Shown here: in pieces, positions 11,611 to 23,016 of the stretch
Numbering within the stretch: the first letter of the stretch is position 1
Layout of the letters: each line of letters starts with the position of its first letter
DNA from: Chamaea fasciata
Taxonomy: Eukaryota > Chordata > Aves > Passeriformes > Sylviidae
Assembly (NCBI GenBank): GCA_029207755.1
Contig: JARCOQ010000007.1
Coordinates: forward strand, 40,381,656 to 40,445,655
Reading direction: 5' to 3'
Length of the DNA stretch: 64,000 nucleotides
Made by a program: the position numbers and the translations under genes
Notes under the pieces: model-generated
Database searches by the model: none
Seen by the model: only the letters and a program-made list of their open reading frames with translations
What the model was told of the DNA's origin: nothing

Positions 11611-14600
11611 GGGGTACTGTATGATGATGAAGCAGTAATATAGTGACACTTTTTTTTAGTGTTCTCTCAGCTCAGTGATGTACAAAAGATGCACAAACTT
11701 CTTCAAGGCTGGAGAAAACATTTTTGAACTTTTGGTTATAGTATTTATCCTGCAACTGGATTTAAATATATTTTTACAAGGACACATCCTGATGATGAAA
11801 ACATCAAGTAAGGATTAGCATATCTTTGTTTGTAATCAGTTTTCTTAGTAATTACCCTCTTTATAAGTAAATAGCATCTCTTGGAATATTTTTTCCTAAT
11901 ATCAACATCCTGACATTGTTTCTTAAAATGCTTTTTTTCCAGCAAGGTTGAAAAGTCTTGTTCTTTCTTTACAATGAGGCTTTTTTGACATGTATTTGTG
12001 TGCCCAGTCAACAAGTCTTATGTAATCCACTAACCCATATACATCATTTTTCATAAGCTTCATACTGTAAAACTTGTCATTTAACCTTTAATTGTACTCC
12101 TGCATGAAAATCCCCTGTATTCCACATCCATATGCATTCAGTTCTAATGTCTACACTTGAAGTGTTCTTCAGAGTTACAGAGTAACTGTGAGAGTCACTT
12201 ATGGTACTCCTTGTAGAGTGTTCTAATGTTGCTATTCAGGCTTCATATACTCATATATCCAAATATGCTGCTAGTCTTTGCTGCCCAAACGCTGCTGTAA
12301 CACTACCGTAGGAGGTGATATTTAGACAGTTGAGTTTGAATCTGGAGTTCTTACCACTGCTTTTCAATGTACAAGGTCCTAGAAAGTAAGATTTTTTTTT
12401 TTAATTCAAAAATTTATTGCGTTTCCTTTAGCAATATTGTAGTGCAATTTTGTACCAATCATATTTATCATTTGCAATACTTAAGAGCTCAATCTGTTTA
12501 GTTTTATCAGAAGAGGATTAGAGGTGTCATGCCTATGTGATAGAAAACCCTTTATGGCATCGGAAATACTAAGTAATAAGCCATCTTTTGTCTTGCAGAT
12601 GGGCATAAAGGTGGACTTGGAGCCAAAGCCTAGGTTGCCTAGGTTGGTGCATGTGAGATTTCATTGCTGAAGGCATTTCTAAGAGGGCCATGATCTGAGA
12701 CTGGTCCGGCCTAACCAGAGCCCTTGGGCACTGCTGAGAAGTCCTTGAATTTTCCCTCAGGTTTTGACAACACCATACAGTGAACCAAAGCTTCCATCAG
12801 TTGCAGTTTAGCTTCCTCCTGCTGTCAAAGAGGGCTCTCCTAGAGATAGCTCACAAATAGATCTACTCTAAGTCTGTGAAGAGCTGCCTCGTGCATGTCC
12901 CAAATATTTTATGAGGTCATAAGATTTAGCTGTTTGATAGGGCTTGGACTCTGGGTTCTTGGGACTCTATTTTAAGGTTAACATGTAAATAAGAAAGATT
13001 CCTGCTTGTATTCCTCTGTTTTAAATAAGATGTGTATTCTCTGAATGAGGCGCTTGCAGAATCTCTGTTCTGATTATAGAAACTGGAAATAAATCAATAT
13101 ATGAAAGAAGTGTTTTATCTGATACAAAGCGAACTGAGTTGAGAGTGGGGGAAGAGAGGTTTTGCTGACATCTGACTAGATTTACAGTATTGGGCTCTCC
13201 ATTAATCTGCATGCTTCCTTGACCGTTTCCGTAGGTATAAAGTATAAACTGTGATCTGAAGGTCTGTAGGGAGTTACTATGCTTTTCTTGCTTTGAATTG
13301 CAAACCTGAGTGAAGGATTTGAGGTAATTTATCATGTCCATTCTTAGGAGTTTTTTTGTAATGATTTTGTTTCCCAGTTTGTCAGGACATTGTTTCTAGA
13401 CAACTGAGATGCACCCTGTTTAGAATTTGAAACAATTCTAGGATTTCTTAAATAGCCTTTCATTTCTAAGCCACTGCTTCAGATCTGCCCACTCCCAAAT
13501 GGGATGTCGTTTAAATGAGCAGGTCAGTTTCAATTGATAGTTTAATGGATATCAATTCATTTTGCCACCACTAACATCCTTTTAAGATAGATTGGCATTG
13601 TTCTTTTTTTCCGTGATAACAGTGACTTCAAAGATCAAATGAACAGAGGAGTTTGAATTTTCTTTTGCCTATGCTTGTGTCCCAGTATTAACAGCTATGC
13701 ATATTTGTGGTAGGAACAACACAGGAATCCCTTTACCTCAACTGTTCTAATGAATAAACTGTAAAAAAATTAGATCCTAAGTGGACTGAATGTTTTTAAA
13801 TTAAAAGATCAAGATCCTTTGGAAATGGCTTCCAAGTTTTTAACACCGTATTAGGAGTAGAAGGTTGTCCAATTTTTAAAAGTGATTATTTTCCTCTCTC
13901 ATCTACAAGCTGCACCTGTGAGAACTGGGAAGTGTTCCCAGTGAAATATGCTGATTTTTGTTAGATATAAGGAGTTAGAACAAGGAGCAATAGATTGTCT
14001 TATGGGAAGGGCTCAGATTTGGCATACTATTGGTAATGTCAAAAATTTCAGATGTCTAAAAATTAGCTGTTTCAGTCTTAAACTTACTTGCAATTTTGTA
14101 ATTTTTAAATTTTGAGTAATGAAGCATTTCATCTGATAATTGGATTAATTTCTATTTAAAAAGGAAAAGCTGAATGGTGCTTTTTTACATGTCCTTAATT
14201 TTACATCCGAAGGCTGAGAATTTTCTCAGTTCAGTCTGAATAACTGGTAGTAAGTTCGTTAACAGGGCTGACTATGATGCTATTTATCAATTTTGATATT
14301 TTTCAAACCATGAAACCTTGCTTCATGTTTTTCCAGCTCATAAAAATAAACTGAAACTACAGATGAATACAAGTCGACTTGCTATGTATTAATGGAGAAT
14401 TTCTCACATATAAATAAAAGGGTATTTCAAGTCTGGGGTACAAATTTTGTTCTCTACTGTCATAGAACAATTTTGCAGTAAGAACAGATACTTGGTTTTT
14501 TAATGAAATATAGAGTTTCAAAGTAGTAAACTACCTTAATTTTATTCATTTTTAGTGGGGGAGTGACAGGGAGGTGTATAAATATGAGAGTTGAGCAGAT

Positions 14601-14658
14601 CTCAGGAGTTGCTGCAAGAGGGCAGATGTAGACAGAGTTTTCAAAACACACTTTAAAA

Positions 14659-14700
14659 ATTGTACCTGGAGATTGGAGAATTGTACCTAAAGATTGGAGA
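14659..14700. repeat. 21-bp tandem duplication
   Basis: Two adjacent copies of ATTGTACCTGGAGATTGGAG plus A; the second differs at two positions (AA for GG). This is consistent with a recent slippage or duplication event. Confidence 0.85.
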
Positions 14701-17700
14701 AATCTTCCTGTGAGAAGTGTCACAGCTCACAGACTGCCTGCAGGTGCAGTGATGGCAGACCAGTGGCTCTGATAAACTAATGCCAGCACTGACATTGATG
14801 TTTCCCTAGTAATTTTATCACCAGCTTCCTGAGAGGTTCACCGGTGTTGTCTTAGGGCTGTTCTTCACACTGCTTCACAAAATAATTTGCAAGTGCTTGG
14901 GCTCGCCTAGCCCTCCTCCATAGGGAAACACATGTTCCCATTTTGAGCCAGACACTCCTACAGCTGAATGTATGGTGAGTGAAAGAAGTCCTGTGTTTTC
15001 TTGGCCATCCAGTGAACAGCAAGGGGAGCTTTCATGAATCTTTTATTCCTTTCTGGTCCTTCCTGATACTGTGGAGACAGGAAGGAGGGATTAAGACATG
15101 CAGGGTTTGATTCCTGGGTGGGGAGAGGTGGCCATGAGGTGTGGCTGTTGTCCTGCACTCAAACAATGCAGGGGCTAAACGGGGAAGGTGACATTTCACC
15201 CTCCTCTCTACACTGATAGGCTGCATGACTCTAAACCATGGGCTTCATCTGCTTACATATGTATTTAGACATTTAAATAAGAATCTTGTTTAGCACCCAC
15301 CCACCCCTCAAGTTACAAATAAACCAGAAAATTTGTGCTCTGATGACAAAGCTGCAATTTGAGCGCCCATGTTGCTGTAATCAGTGCCTGTCTGCATGTA
15401 CAGTGTAATGCAGTCAGGCACTTGCATGATTTGTTGTTGGGTTTGAGGATTGCGTGTCTCAGCCTGTCCATCTGCCCCCTTTCACACAAGGTTCCTGCCT
15501 TAGTGTAGGACAGTTGGGATCTGAATGTACAGCTGCTAGCTTGGATTCTTCTTCTCCCCCTTACTTATGCTGACTTCAAGCTTTATTTACTGCACAGCAT
15601 CCATACTCCACTCTGAAGAGGAAAGAAGTAATTTCCTTGTTAGTATCTTCAGGGTACCTCCTGCTATGACAGCTTAGAATGTTAATGAATTTGTGTGCTG
15701 AGCGTTTGGATGTTATTGTCACATTTATTGCTCCTAAGTGAGGAGTTTGAGATTGAAGCAAAACCCAGGAGTTATCTCTGAATTTGAGGGGCCTAAGATG
15801 TGATACACAGACACTGACTATTTCCAGGGGCTGACTTTGTACCCTTTTGTAGGTCCAAGTCACATTTCCTACAAACTTCCTTAGCAGCTATAAGTGCTCA
15901 CAGCTTCTGCACATCCAGTCACAATTACTGAGGAGGTAAGGAGCACTGTCCTTATTGCTGAAGTCTTTCTATGGCTTCTCAACTAAGAGAGAGATGGCAG
16001 CAGGCAGGCATCTCTCCAGGGCTGATGGTCAGTTGCTTTCATCATGAGAACCCAGACAGCCTGCTTTGTCCTTTCTATCATTGGGCCTGACTCATTTGTA
16101 CTCATCTCCTTCGGTTCTTGCCCTTCACCTCTCTGGAGGCATGCCTTCTATGCTCTGTATAAAGTTAGAGTCTCAAAAATAAACCGTGTAATCATTCCAT
16201 ACAGCATTGTTGTAAAGTGTATGGACCAAGGGACAACTTAGGATGGCAGAAAAGGGATTTCTTCCCTTTTGAGTATTTTTATCTGTAACCTGATATATGT
16301 AAATCTGTGTGTATATATATTATTTATTTTTGAGCTAGGACTTCTTGGTATGTATTCACTTTGTATTGGAATTTCCTTATAAAGGTATTTTAATTTCCCC
16401 AAATATGCTTTGTCTCCGGAAATACTATGATTCGTGGACTTCAAAGGAATTGAAAGAGCAGCCCCAAATGTGTAGTATCATAGAGAATCTGCTGTGAAAT
16501 AAGAAAGAACAGTAGGTAGGTGAAAACTTGCTATGGAACCCTTTATATACTTTTACCTGAATGTCCTAGGATGACATGAATTTTGACTCATGTCTTGCAG
16601 TGATATTTCAAGTATTGTCCTCTTCATTCTTTTGTCTAAACTACAAAGTAATGATTGTCTAGTGAAATAAACTCTACTGTTGTTTAACAAATGATAGGCT
16701 GCCTTCTAATGCCCAATTCAGCAACGTTTTAAAATACCAGAAGTCGTAGTGTATATTTTGGGAAGAATGCCCTTGGAACCAGAATCAATCATCTGATTGA
16801 GCTGTATTGGTAAAAATTAGAAGGGTACAAAGAGAAAAAGGTACTATTGTCTTTATTATCCTAAGTCTTGTTCTCTTCTCTCCATGGACTCTTGATTTAC
16901 CTCTTCTAGAGATATTAGCGCATCTTTAAAAAAACCAAAAAGACAAACACAAACAACCTCCCTCTACAAGTCTTTGTGTGTTCATTTGTTAGATGTGGGT
17001 TGTCAGACTCTGTTTGCAGCTGAATTCCCATTTTCTAATCTAAACAGATTCCATTAACCTGAAAAATAAAAATCAGAATATTTGAATTTCCATTAACACC
17101 ATTTTGGGACTGGACAGACAGCTGCAATTGTGATTTTTTTACCCTTGCAGTGGAGTACTGCAGTCCACTTCATTCCTTGCTCACACATTACACCTCACAC
17201 CTGTGCTAAGTATGCATTTTCTGAGCAAAGTGCATTGTTTACTCAACAGAAGCATAAAAGATGACACATGGTATGTTGCTGTACACCTCATCTTCTCTCT
17301 GCTAATCACTGTGGATAAAGTGATGATGGTGCACTGCCATATGACTCAGAAACAACTTTGCTGAAAACCACAAGTTTATTTCAGGTAAGTTACATCCCAG
17401 GTGTATGTATACTTAAATGTAATTGTGTATTTGTTCCTGGGAAGAACCCGAATGCTTGTCACAAATAACTGGCAACTGGAAGCATCAGAACTGGTCTATT
17501 TAGAATATGTCTTCTCTGTCATTCTGCAAGTACCTTGAGTGTTTAGGATATGGATGAGTACAACTTCTACTGCTTGTCACTGAACTACTGCTGGTAATTG
17601 AAAATTGGAATACAGTGTTCCCTGGAGAGTTCGTCATGGAGCTCAAGAGGTTAATATGTAGTTATGTGATGATACTATAATTTTATATGCATCTGCAGAT

Positions 17701-18853
17701 ACTGCTAATAGACATTAAAGTGGGCATTTACATCCTTATTATGGGTCAGTACTTGATGTCATAATAAAAAAGTCACATCAGAAAAGTACAGGATAAAAAT
17801 CTGATTATGCACATTTTGGAATGTAAATGGCTTTAAAATTCAAATTGTCACCTGGTGGGAGGATCAGGAAGGAGTCAGAACAAGGGCAAAGGGGCAAAGC
17901 TGTGAGACACAAGGGGCAAGATAAAGGAGGAAGAAGAGACAGGCAGGAGTAGGCCTTTGCTTGGGTAGTTTATATCCATATGAATACTATACCCCATTAC
18001 TTAAGCCCTTCATGTCATCTCATTAAACATAAGTTTGAGAGAAAGGTGGACTTTGTAATGGGGTATGAAGGTCAGTAAACTCCAGATCTTCTGTCTTTCC
18101 ACAGTGTTCAGATCTGCTCAGTGTTGTGAAGGCTAAAACATCATGTGGGTTAATGCAGGGTGTTCGTTTGGAAAGCAACACCAAAGGTAATAAAGTTTTC
18201 AAGGCAAGACAACAGCGGAAACTCATAAGTCTGCCCTAAGTAAATATACAAGTAATGCTGCAGCTATTGGCCCCAGAGCCTGAGGAGGGGAGGATACTGA
18301 GGAGACAGACTTAGAATTCTGATGGGCTGTGTAGCTTAAAAGCAGTGGAGAAGTACCATGAGGACTAGAGCAGCGTGTATGACTCATGTGCTGCTGGATA
18401 CATCAGGATACAGTGAGTTCAGTTGTAGATAGATCACCTTGAGTGTCTATGGGAGCTGAAACCCTATAGCATGTGGAAATTTGGAAGGGTGTTGACTTTC
18501 TATTTCTGCACTACTTTTTCATTGAAGCATATCCTAAAGCACTCTAAATAGTTGCAGTTGACTGAAATTTTAGGGATTTTTTTTGTCAGAAATACAGGAT
18601 GCAAGGCCATTAAGTGAGGTAAACAGTTTATGACTGATGGAAGGAAAAGTCTTGTCCTTCCATCTCCACAGTATTGTTTCTTCATGCTTGGCTGTAAGCT
18701 CCTGCTACTTACCTTTCCCTCCATTGACTCCTCTGAGTCACATCAACCACTTTAACTGCAAAAAATGACTTGATTTCTGCTGGTTTAGTCAGTTGATTTG
18801 GCTTGATGTGCACAAGGAGTGCCAGAGGCAGTCCAAGACATGATGGCAGGACT

Positions 18854-18872
18854 GGGACTGGGGTGGGCTGGG
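18854..18872 (+). other. Canonical G-quadruplex motif
   Basis: Four G tracts (GGG, GGGG, GGG, GGG) separated by loops of 3, 1 and 2 bases fit the G3+N1-7 pattern. Short loops favour a stable parallel quadruplex. No promoter or exon is evident nearby. Confidence 0.6.
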
Positions 18873-19580
18873 AGAAAGTCCTGGGAATAATGGTTTGGAT
18901 GAGGGAGACTCATGCAACTGGCGAGCACCAAGGTTTTAACTTTGGCTCAATTGTTTACACATCTGTGCCCACCACCCCATGGTCTCCAGGGATTCAGCAG
19001 CTCACAAGAAATCCACACAGTGCAAGGCTGCAAGAGGGGCTTTGAAGGGGTGCTAAAGTCACATGGCCAAGAACTGCATCTGCCTCTTCTTCCCGGTGCT
19101 CCTTAAGGGTTTTGACACTATCTTTATCTGAGGAGAGAAGGGACATTTTCTGTGACACAACTACATATGCTTCCTGCGTAGGGATTGCGGCTGAAAAGGG
19201 CTGGTGTGCTCTAGAGAACCCAGTGTCGTTTACATGGGTGTCTTCTCATTTGGGGTCTGATTTGTTTATCTATGAACAATGAATGATGGGGCAAAATTAT
19301 AGAAAATACTTGGTCTCTCTACATCATGTTGCTTGTGATGAGAACCAGCTTTTCTGGTAAATGAGAATGTTATTGCTATTTATCTTTTGCAACAGCTTTC
19401 AGTAAAAGTACTGAAATGTTGAGGCCCACAAATAGCCTGCTCTGCAGGTTTTTGGGATCTGATATAAGGCAATTTTCTCAGGAAAACAGGAGGCACAAAG
19501 AGAAGTTAAAATTTTGCAAGGATTATAGGGCAGATGTGTAGCAGACCTGAAAGGCTTTTGAAATTGTGTCAGTAGAGGCC

Positions 19581-19609
19581 TTAGTGTAGGGCCTGTGCCC
19601 CTACACTAA
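19581..19609. repeat. Perfect 11-bp inverted repeat (hairpin)
   Basis: TTAGTGTAGGG pairs perfectly with CCCTACACTAA across a 7-base loop. The pairing does not extend outwards, so this is not a microRNA-length hairpin, and no T run follows. It lies just upstream of a candidate conserved block. Confidence 0.7.
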
Positions 19610-19639
19610 TGAGGTTCAAATAAAACTCCAAGATCCACT

Positions 19640-19850
19640 CCATTCAGTGGATCAGTGAGACACCAGGCAGGCTGGTGGCAGTCAGTCGGCTACTGAGTCA
19701 TTTAGCGATTAATGGATCCTTGTTTGTGAATGGGCACGTCCCTTGGCTCAGGTCGCTTCAGGCTGCTGAGAGAACAGGAATGGAGAAGTCCATCCCCCTG
19801 TTTGCAATTAGTGTTTGTTATTAAATGCTGACAGTGTGTTCTCTCCTCTC
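19640..19850. promoter_or_regulatory. Candidate conserved non-coding element
   Basis: The block is dense in transcription-factor-like motifs: TGAGTCA (AP-1 type), GCGATTAATGG and CAATTAG (homeodomain cores), TTGTTTGTG (forkhead-like) and GTTATTAAATG. It keeps isolated CpGs (TCGGC, GCGATT, CACGTC, GTCGC) in CpG-poor surroundings. There is no coding frame. Enhancer identity is inferred from composition only. Confidence 0.35.
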
Positions 19851-21326
19851 ATGTATCTCATCTTTGTTTATGCATTGGATGTTGGCACAGGCTTCTGTGC
19901 TGTAATGTCTTGAATTAGCTGCCGTTGAAAGGAGTCCAAGGAGCAGTGTTCTCTGAGGAGGACAGGAGGGTGGGAGAGTGGCTTGGCATCAAAAGAGCAG
20001 GAGCAATTCTGAGGGAAGGATGAAAATGGGTTTAGTTAAGTGGGAGGCTGGCAAAAAGTAAGCAGCAATGAGTCTGTGCACATCTCTGCTCTCATATGTG
20101 ATGCCAAACACTTTGATGGGAGTAAGGAGCTGCGTAGGAAATGTAACCGATGGCAGGAAGGGGAGATAGCTTTGGAAATGGTTTGGTAGAAGGTGGTTAT
20201 GGCAAACATGGTATCTTCAGGTAGATAAATGGTGTTTGAGTTAGGAAGCATGGGACCTAAGAGGAGAAGCATGGGACCTAAGAGGAGGAGACTGCAATCA
20301 CTGGAGATCCCCATGGGGGTAGAAATATATGTAGAAGTGACAACAGAACTCAAGCTGTCTGTCGAGGATAAGGAAGAGGCCAAAAGGAGAGAGAAGAATG
20401 GAGAAAAAACAATACTGTAATCTCTGAATCGCCAGCAGATTTGAAGGGCATCAGCAGGTGTGTAGGATGAGAGATCCCTCTTACTGGGAGAGCAGACTTA
20501 TTCCAGTCTATGGGTTTTACACAGCACCTAGGTGGTTTAAGATGCAACATCTGGGATAAATACTAAGGCAAGTGCAATGGCTGCAGTTCTCTGCCCTTGT
20601 CTGTGATGCTGCAGCAGTGTGTGGCACAACAAGCAGTCTGAGTTAGCCATTTTGTAGGTCAGGTCTTTCATCTGCTTGTATGGTGAGAAAAAAAGTGCCA
20701 GGATCTACAAGGAACAGGTATAGTTTGGTTGTAAGAGGCCAGGATTTTGAGCTCTGTCTCCTGCAGCCTATCTGCTCAGAACAGCTACAACAGGTTATTT
20801 TAAGATGAGAAGTAAGCCCCAAGTGGGTTGATTTTTCTTTCTCTAGGAGGTAGATACCATCTCTGCCACTCTTCTCCTGCTTTCTTCAATAGGGGAATGA
20901 AATGTTAAATAGGAACGAACAGTTCATCTTGTTGCAGTGCTACTTGATTATAACGCTTATCATGTTTCTTCTCACAGTGGGAATAGACAGGGAAGGGTAA
21001 TGTGAGGCCAGGTTCGCCTCCACTGGGTGCATTCACTCACTGTGTCAACCTGTGGCCTGGCTAGTTACAGATTTGTTTGGGCCATCTAACGCATTCCTAA
21101 AATACAGGTAGCTTTGGCAGTTGTGCCAACTAGAACCTTGATGTTCACTGGTCACCTGGAGTGGAGTGGGACAAACAGCATTATCAGGTAATGTTTATTG
21201 ATCACCATGTGATCTGTGTGTAACTGCCCCTCTGTGTTTTGCGGTTTTGTCCTGTGAGTATTTTGCTCTAGTCTCTGCAAACTTTGCTCCAGAGTGTCTT
21301 TGACAGCGTAACTGACTGCTTCTAGT
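19851..21326. other. Unique non-coding sequence with a short tandem repeat
   Basis: Nothing gene-like. Overlapping open frames on both strands at 20,036-20,420 lie across the 21-bp tandem duplication and have no recognisable product. Confidence 0.5.
20245..20286. repeat. 21-bp tandem duplication
   Basis: Two identical adjacent copies of a 21-base unit beginning GAAGCATGGGACC. Identity suggests a recent duplication or gene conversion; this makes it a likely length polymorphism. Confidence 0.9.
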
Positions 21327-21410
21327 TACTTCAGATGTTTTGGATGCATAGCTCTGTTAATCCAGAGCTACTTCAGATATTTTGGATACACAGGTCTGTT
21401 AATCCAGAGC
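21327..21410. repeat. 42-bp tandem duplication
   Basis: Two adjacent 42-base units, both starting TACTTCAGAT and ending CTGTTAATCCAGAGC, with a handful of substitutions between them. The divergence makes it older than the 20.2-kb duplication. Confidence 0.9.
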
Positions 21411-21559
21411 TCATTTGTTGGAGCAAATACAGGTCCACATCACCAGAAGGATACCCTGCTCCACTCACCTAGCCCAATTGGTGTGAGCATCTTTGTCTTT
21501 TCCTATCTCTTACTTAGTCTTTCCCAGTCTTCCCACCCCTCTAATGCTGCTCTGCCTCT

Positions 21560-21800
21560 GCTTTTCCCCCATAGCCCACATTCAGGTGTGGCTCTTTAAA
21601 AGCAACCTCTGTCAATATTTGTCATTAATCTGCTTCCATTTTTATTTATAAAAGAAAGAGAGAGAGTGAGAACAGAACAGCAGCAGTAGCAGGGCAATTG
21701 CAGATGAATAATGAAAGGATTCATCACAGCCATACCAGGATATATATATTTTTTGCAGCCAAGCGAGACGGATTCCCATCACAGCTCGGGGACTCGTTCC
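21560..21800. promoter_or_regulatory. Candidate conserved non-coding element
   Basis: The block holds GGGCAATTGCAGATGAATAA, an A-rich GA repeat, and then AAGCGAGACGG with CTCGGGGACTCG. CpGs are concentrated in the last 60 bases, and CAATTG, GATGAATAAT and TTCATCAC cores are present. Together these suggest constraint. There is no open frame of note. Inference only. Confidence 0.35.
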
Positions 21801-22412
21801 ACAAAACCACTCATCTTTCATGCTGGGGGGAAGGGAAAGGTGGAGACAGTATCATTATGGATGTAACGGGGCTCTGAAGTGACTGGTCAAGGTTGCTGCT
21901 TCAGTCACAAGGAATCTGCTTACAGGAATTTTCTTTCCAGCAGGTGTTATTGCCTGGTAAAGTGGCCTTCTACAGCAGTCTGCCACTTGTGAAAGGCAGG
22001 CTTAGGGTTTACTAACAGGGATGCTTGCTAAGCGTTCAATTCACCAAGGAAGGACAGAATGTCCAAGTGAGGATTTCACTGGAGTGAAAACTTGTTTGAG
22101 ACTGAATGAGGGACACACTGGGCAATGCAGGTGTCACTCTTTCTCACATTTTTGTCACTTGAGCCCACTCTCAAGTTCTCTGTCATATCAACAAACACCT
22201 CTCAGCTTGACCTGCACTACATAACTTTACAAATCCATCTGTCCTGTTGAACACAAATATTTTGTTATTCTTGTTCCCTTTTAGTAGGTTAGGTAGATGA
22301 AAATTTGTCAGATGAGAGTGTTGAAGCATTCTGGGGTCTGGAATGACTCTGTGAAGCCAGAAGGGAAAGAACTGCCATTTATGAAGGATGAAAAAAATGC
22401 AACAACAAACCG

Positions 22413-22434
22413 ACCAACCAACCAACCAACCAAA
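22413..22434. repeat. (CCAA)n microsatellite
   Basis: About five uninterrupted CCAA units flanked by A-rich, C-containing sequence. It is a likely length-variable locus. Confidence 0.9.
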
Positions 22435-22978
22435 CCCAAAAAACTACCCCACAAACAAACCACAAATGCCTGAAATATGTCTAATTGATTAGGGTGTGCA
22501 CTCAAATCCAGAAAGGTCTCTGTTTCCTCCTGTCTTCCAGGTCCAGGGTAGCAGTGTCAGTGCTTCAATGCTGTTTGACCGTTGTGTGCCTGGGTGGACA
22601 CAGATGTATGGTTACATTCCCCCGCAGCTGTAGAGATAGTCTGACTCTCCAGCCCTCTTGTGCTTGTAGTGAGGCAATCCAGGCAATGCAATTGCCATTC
22701 TGAGGCATTGATGAGCTGTGCTGAGTAATTCTCAGATGCAGAAGTGCAGTTACTGTCTGCTCCTGGGGATTGGAGGGTCTGAGTTTAAGGAAGGAGCATA
22801 ACATGTCACTATATTTTTTCATCTAGGAAAGCCTAGAGCAGGTTGATTTAAAGGGCAGGATGGTCTTATTTTCAGGTGCCGCAAAAGAGTACTTCAGCCA
22901 TGACAGGTCTTATTGTTGTACAGCTGTAGAAGCTGATTCTTATATAGCCTGTGGTTAGTGGCTTTTTTCCTGAAGGAA

Positions 22979-22980
<2 letters not shown>

Positions 22981-23014
<34 letters not shown>
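22981..23014. repeat. 34-base poly-T run
   Basis: Pure T homopolymer. The bases to its right show no reversed polyadenylation signal or gene-like sequence, so it is not evidently the tail of a minus-strand retrocopy. The length is likely error-prone in assembly. Confidence 0.95.

Positions 23015-23016
<2 letters not shown>

Larger units (their letters stand above)
11611..19580. other. Unique AT-rich non-coding sequence
   Basis: About 8 kb with no mobile element I can recognise. It contains a 21-bp tandem duplication (14,659-14,700), a G-quadruplex-type run (18,854-18,872) and an isolated consensus splice donor (17,382-17,390). Open frames are all under about 110 codons and show no conserved motif. 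Confidence 0.5.
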
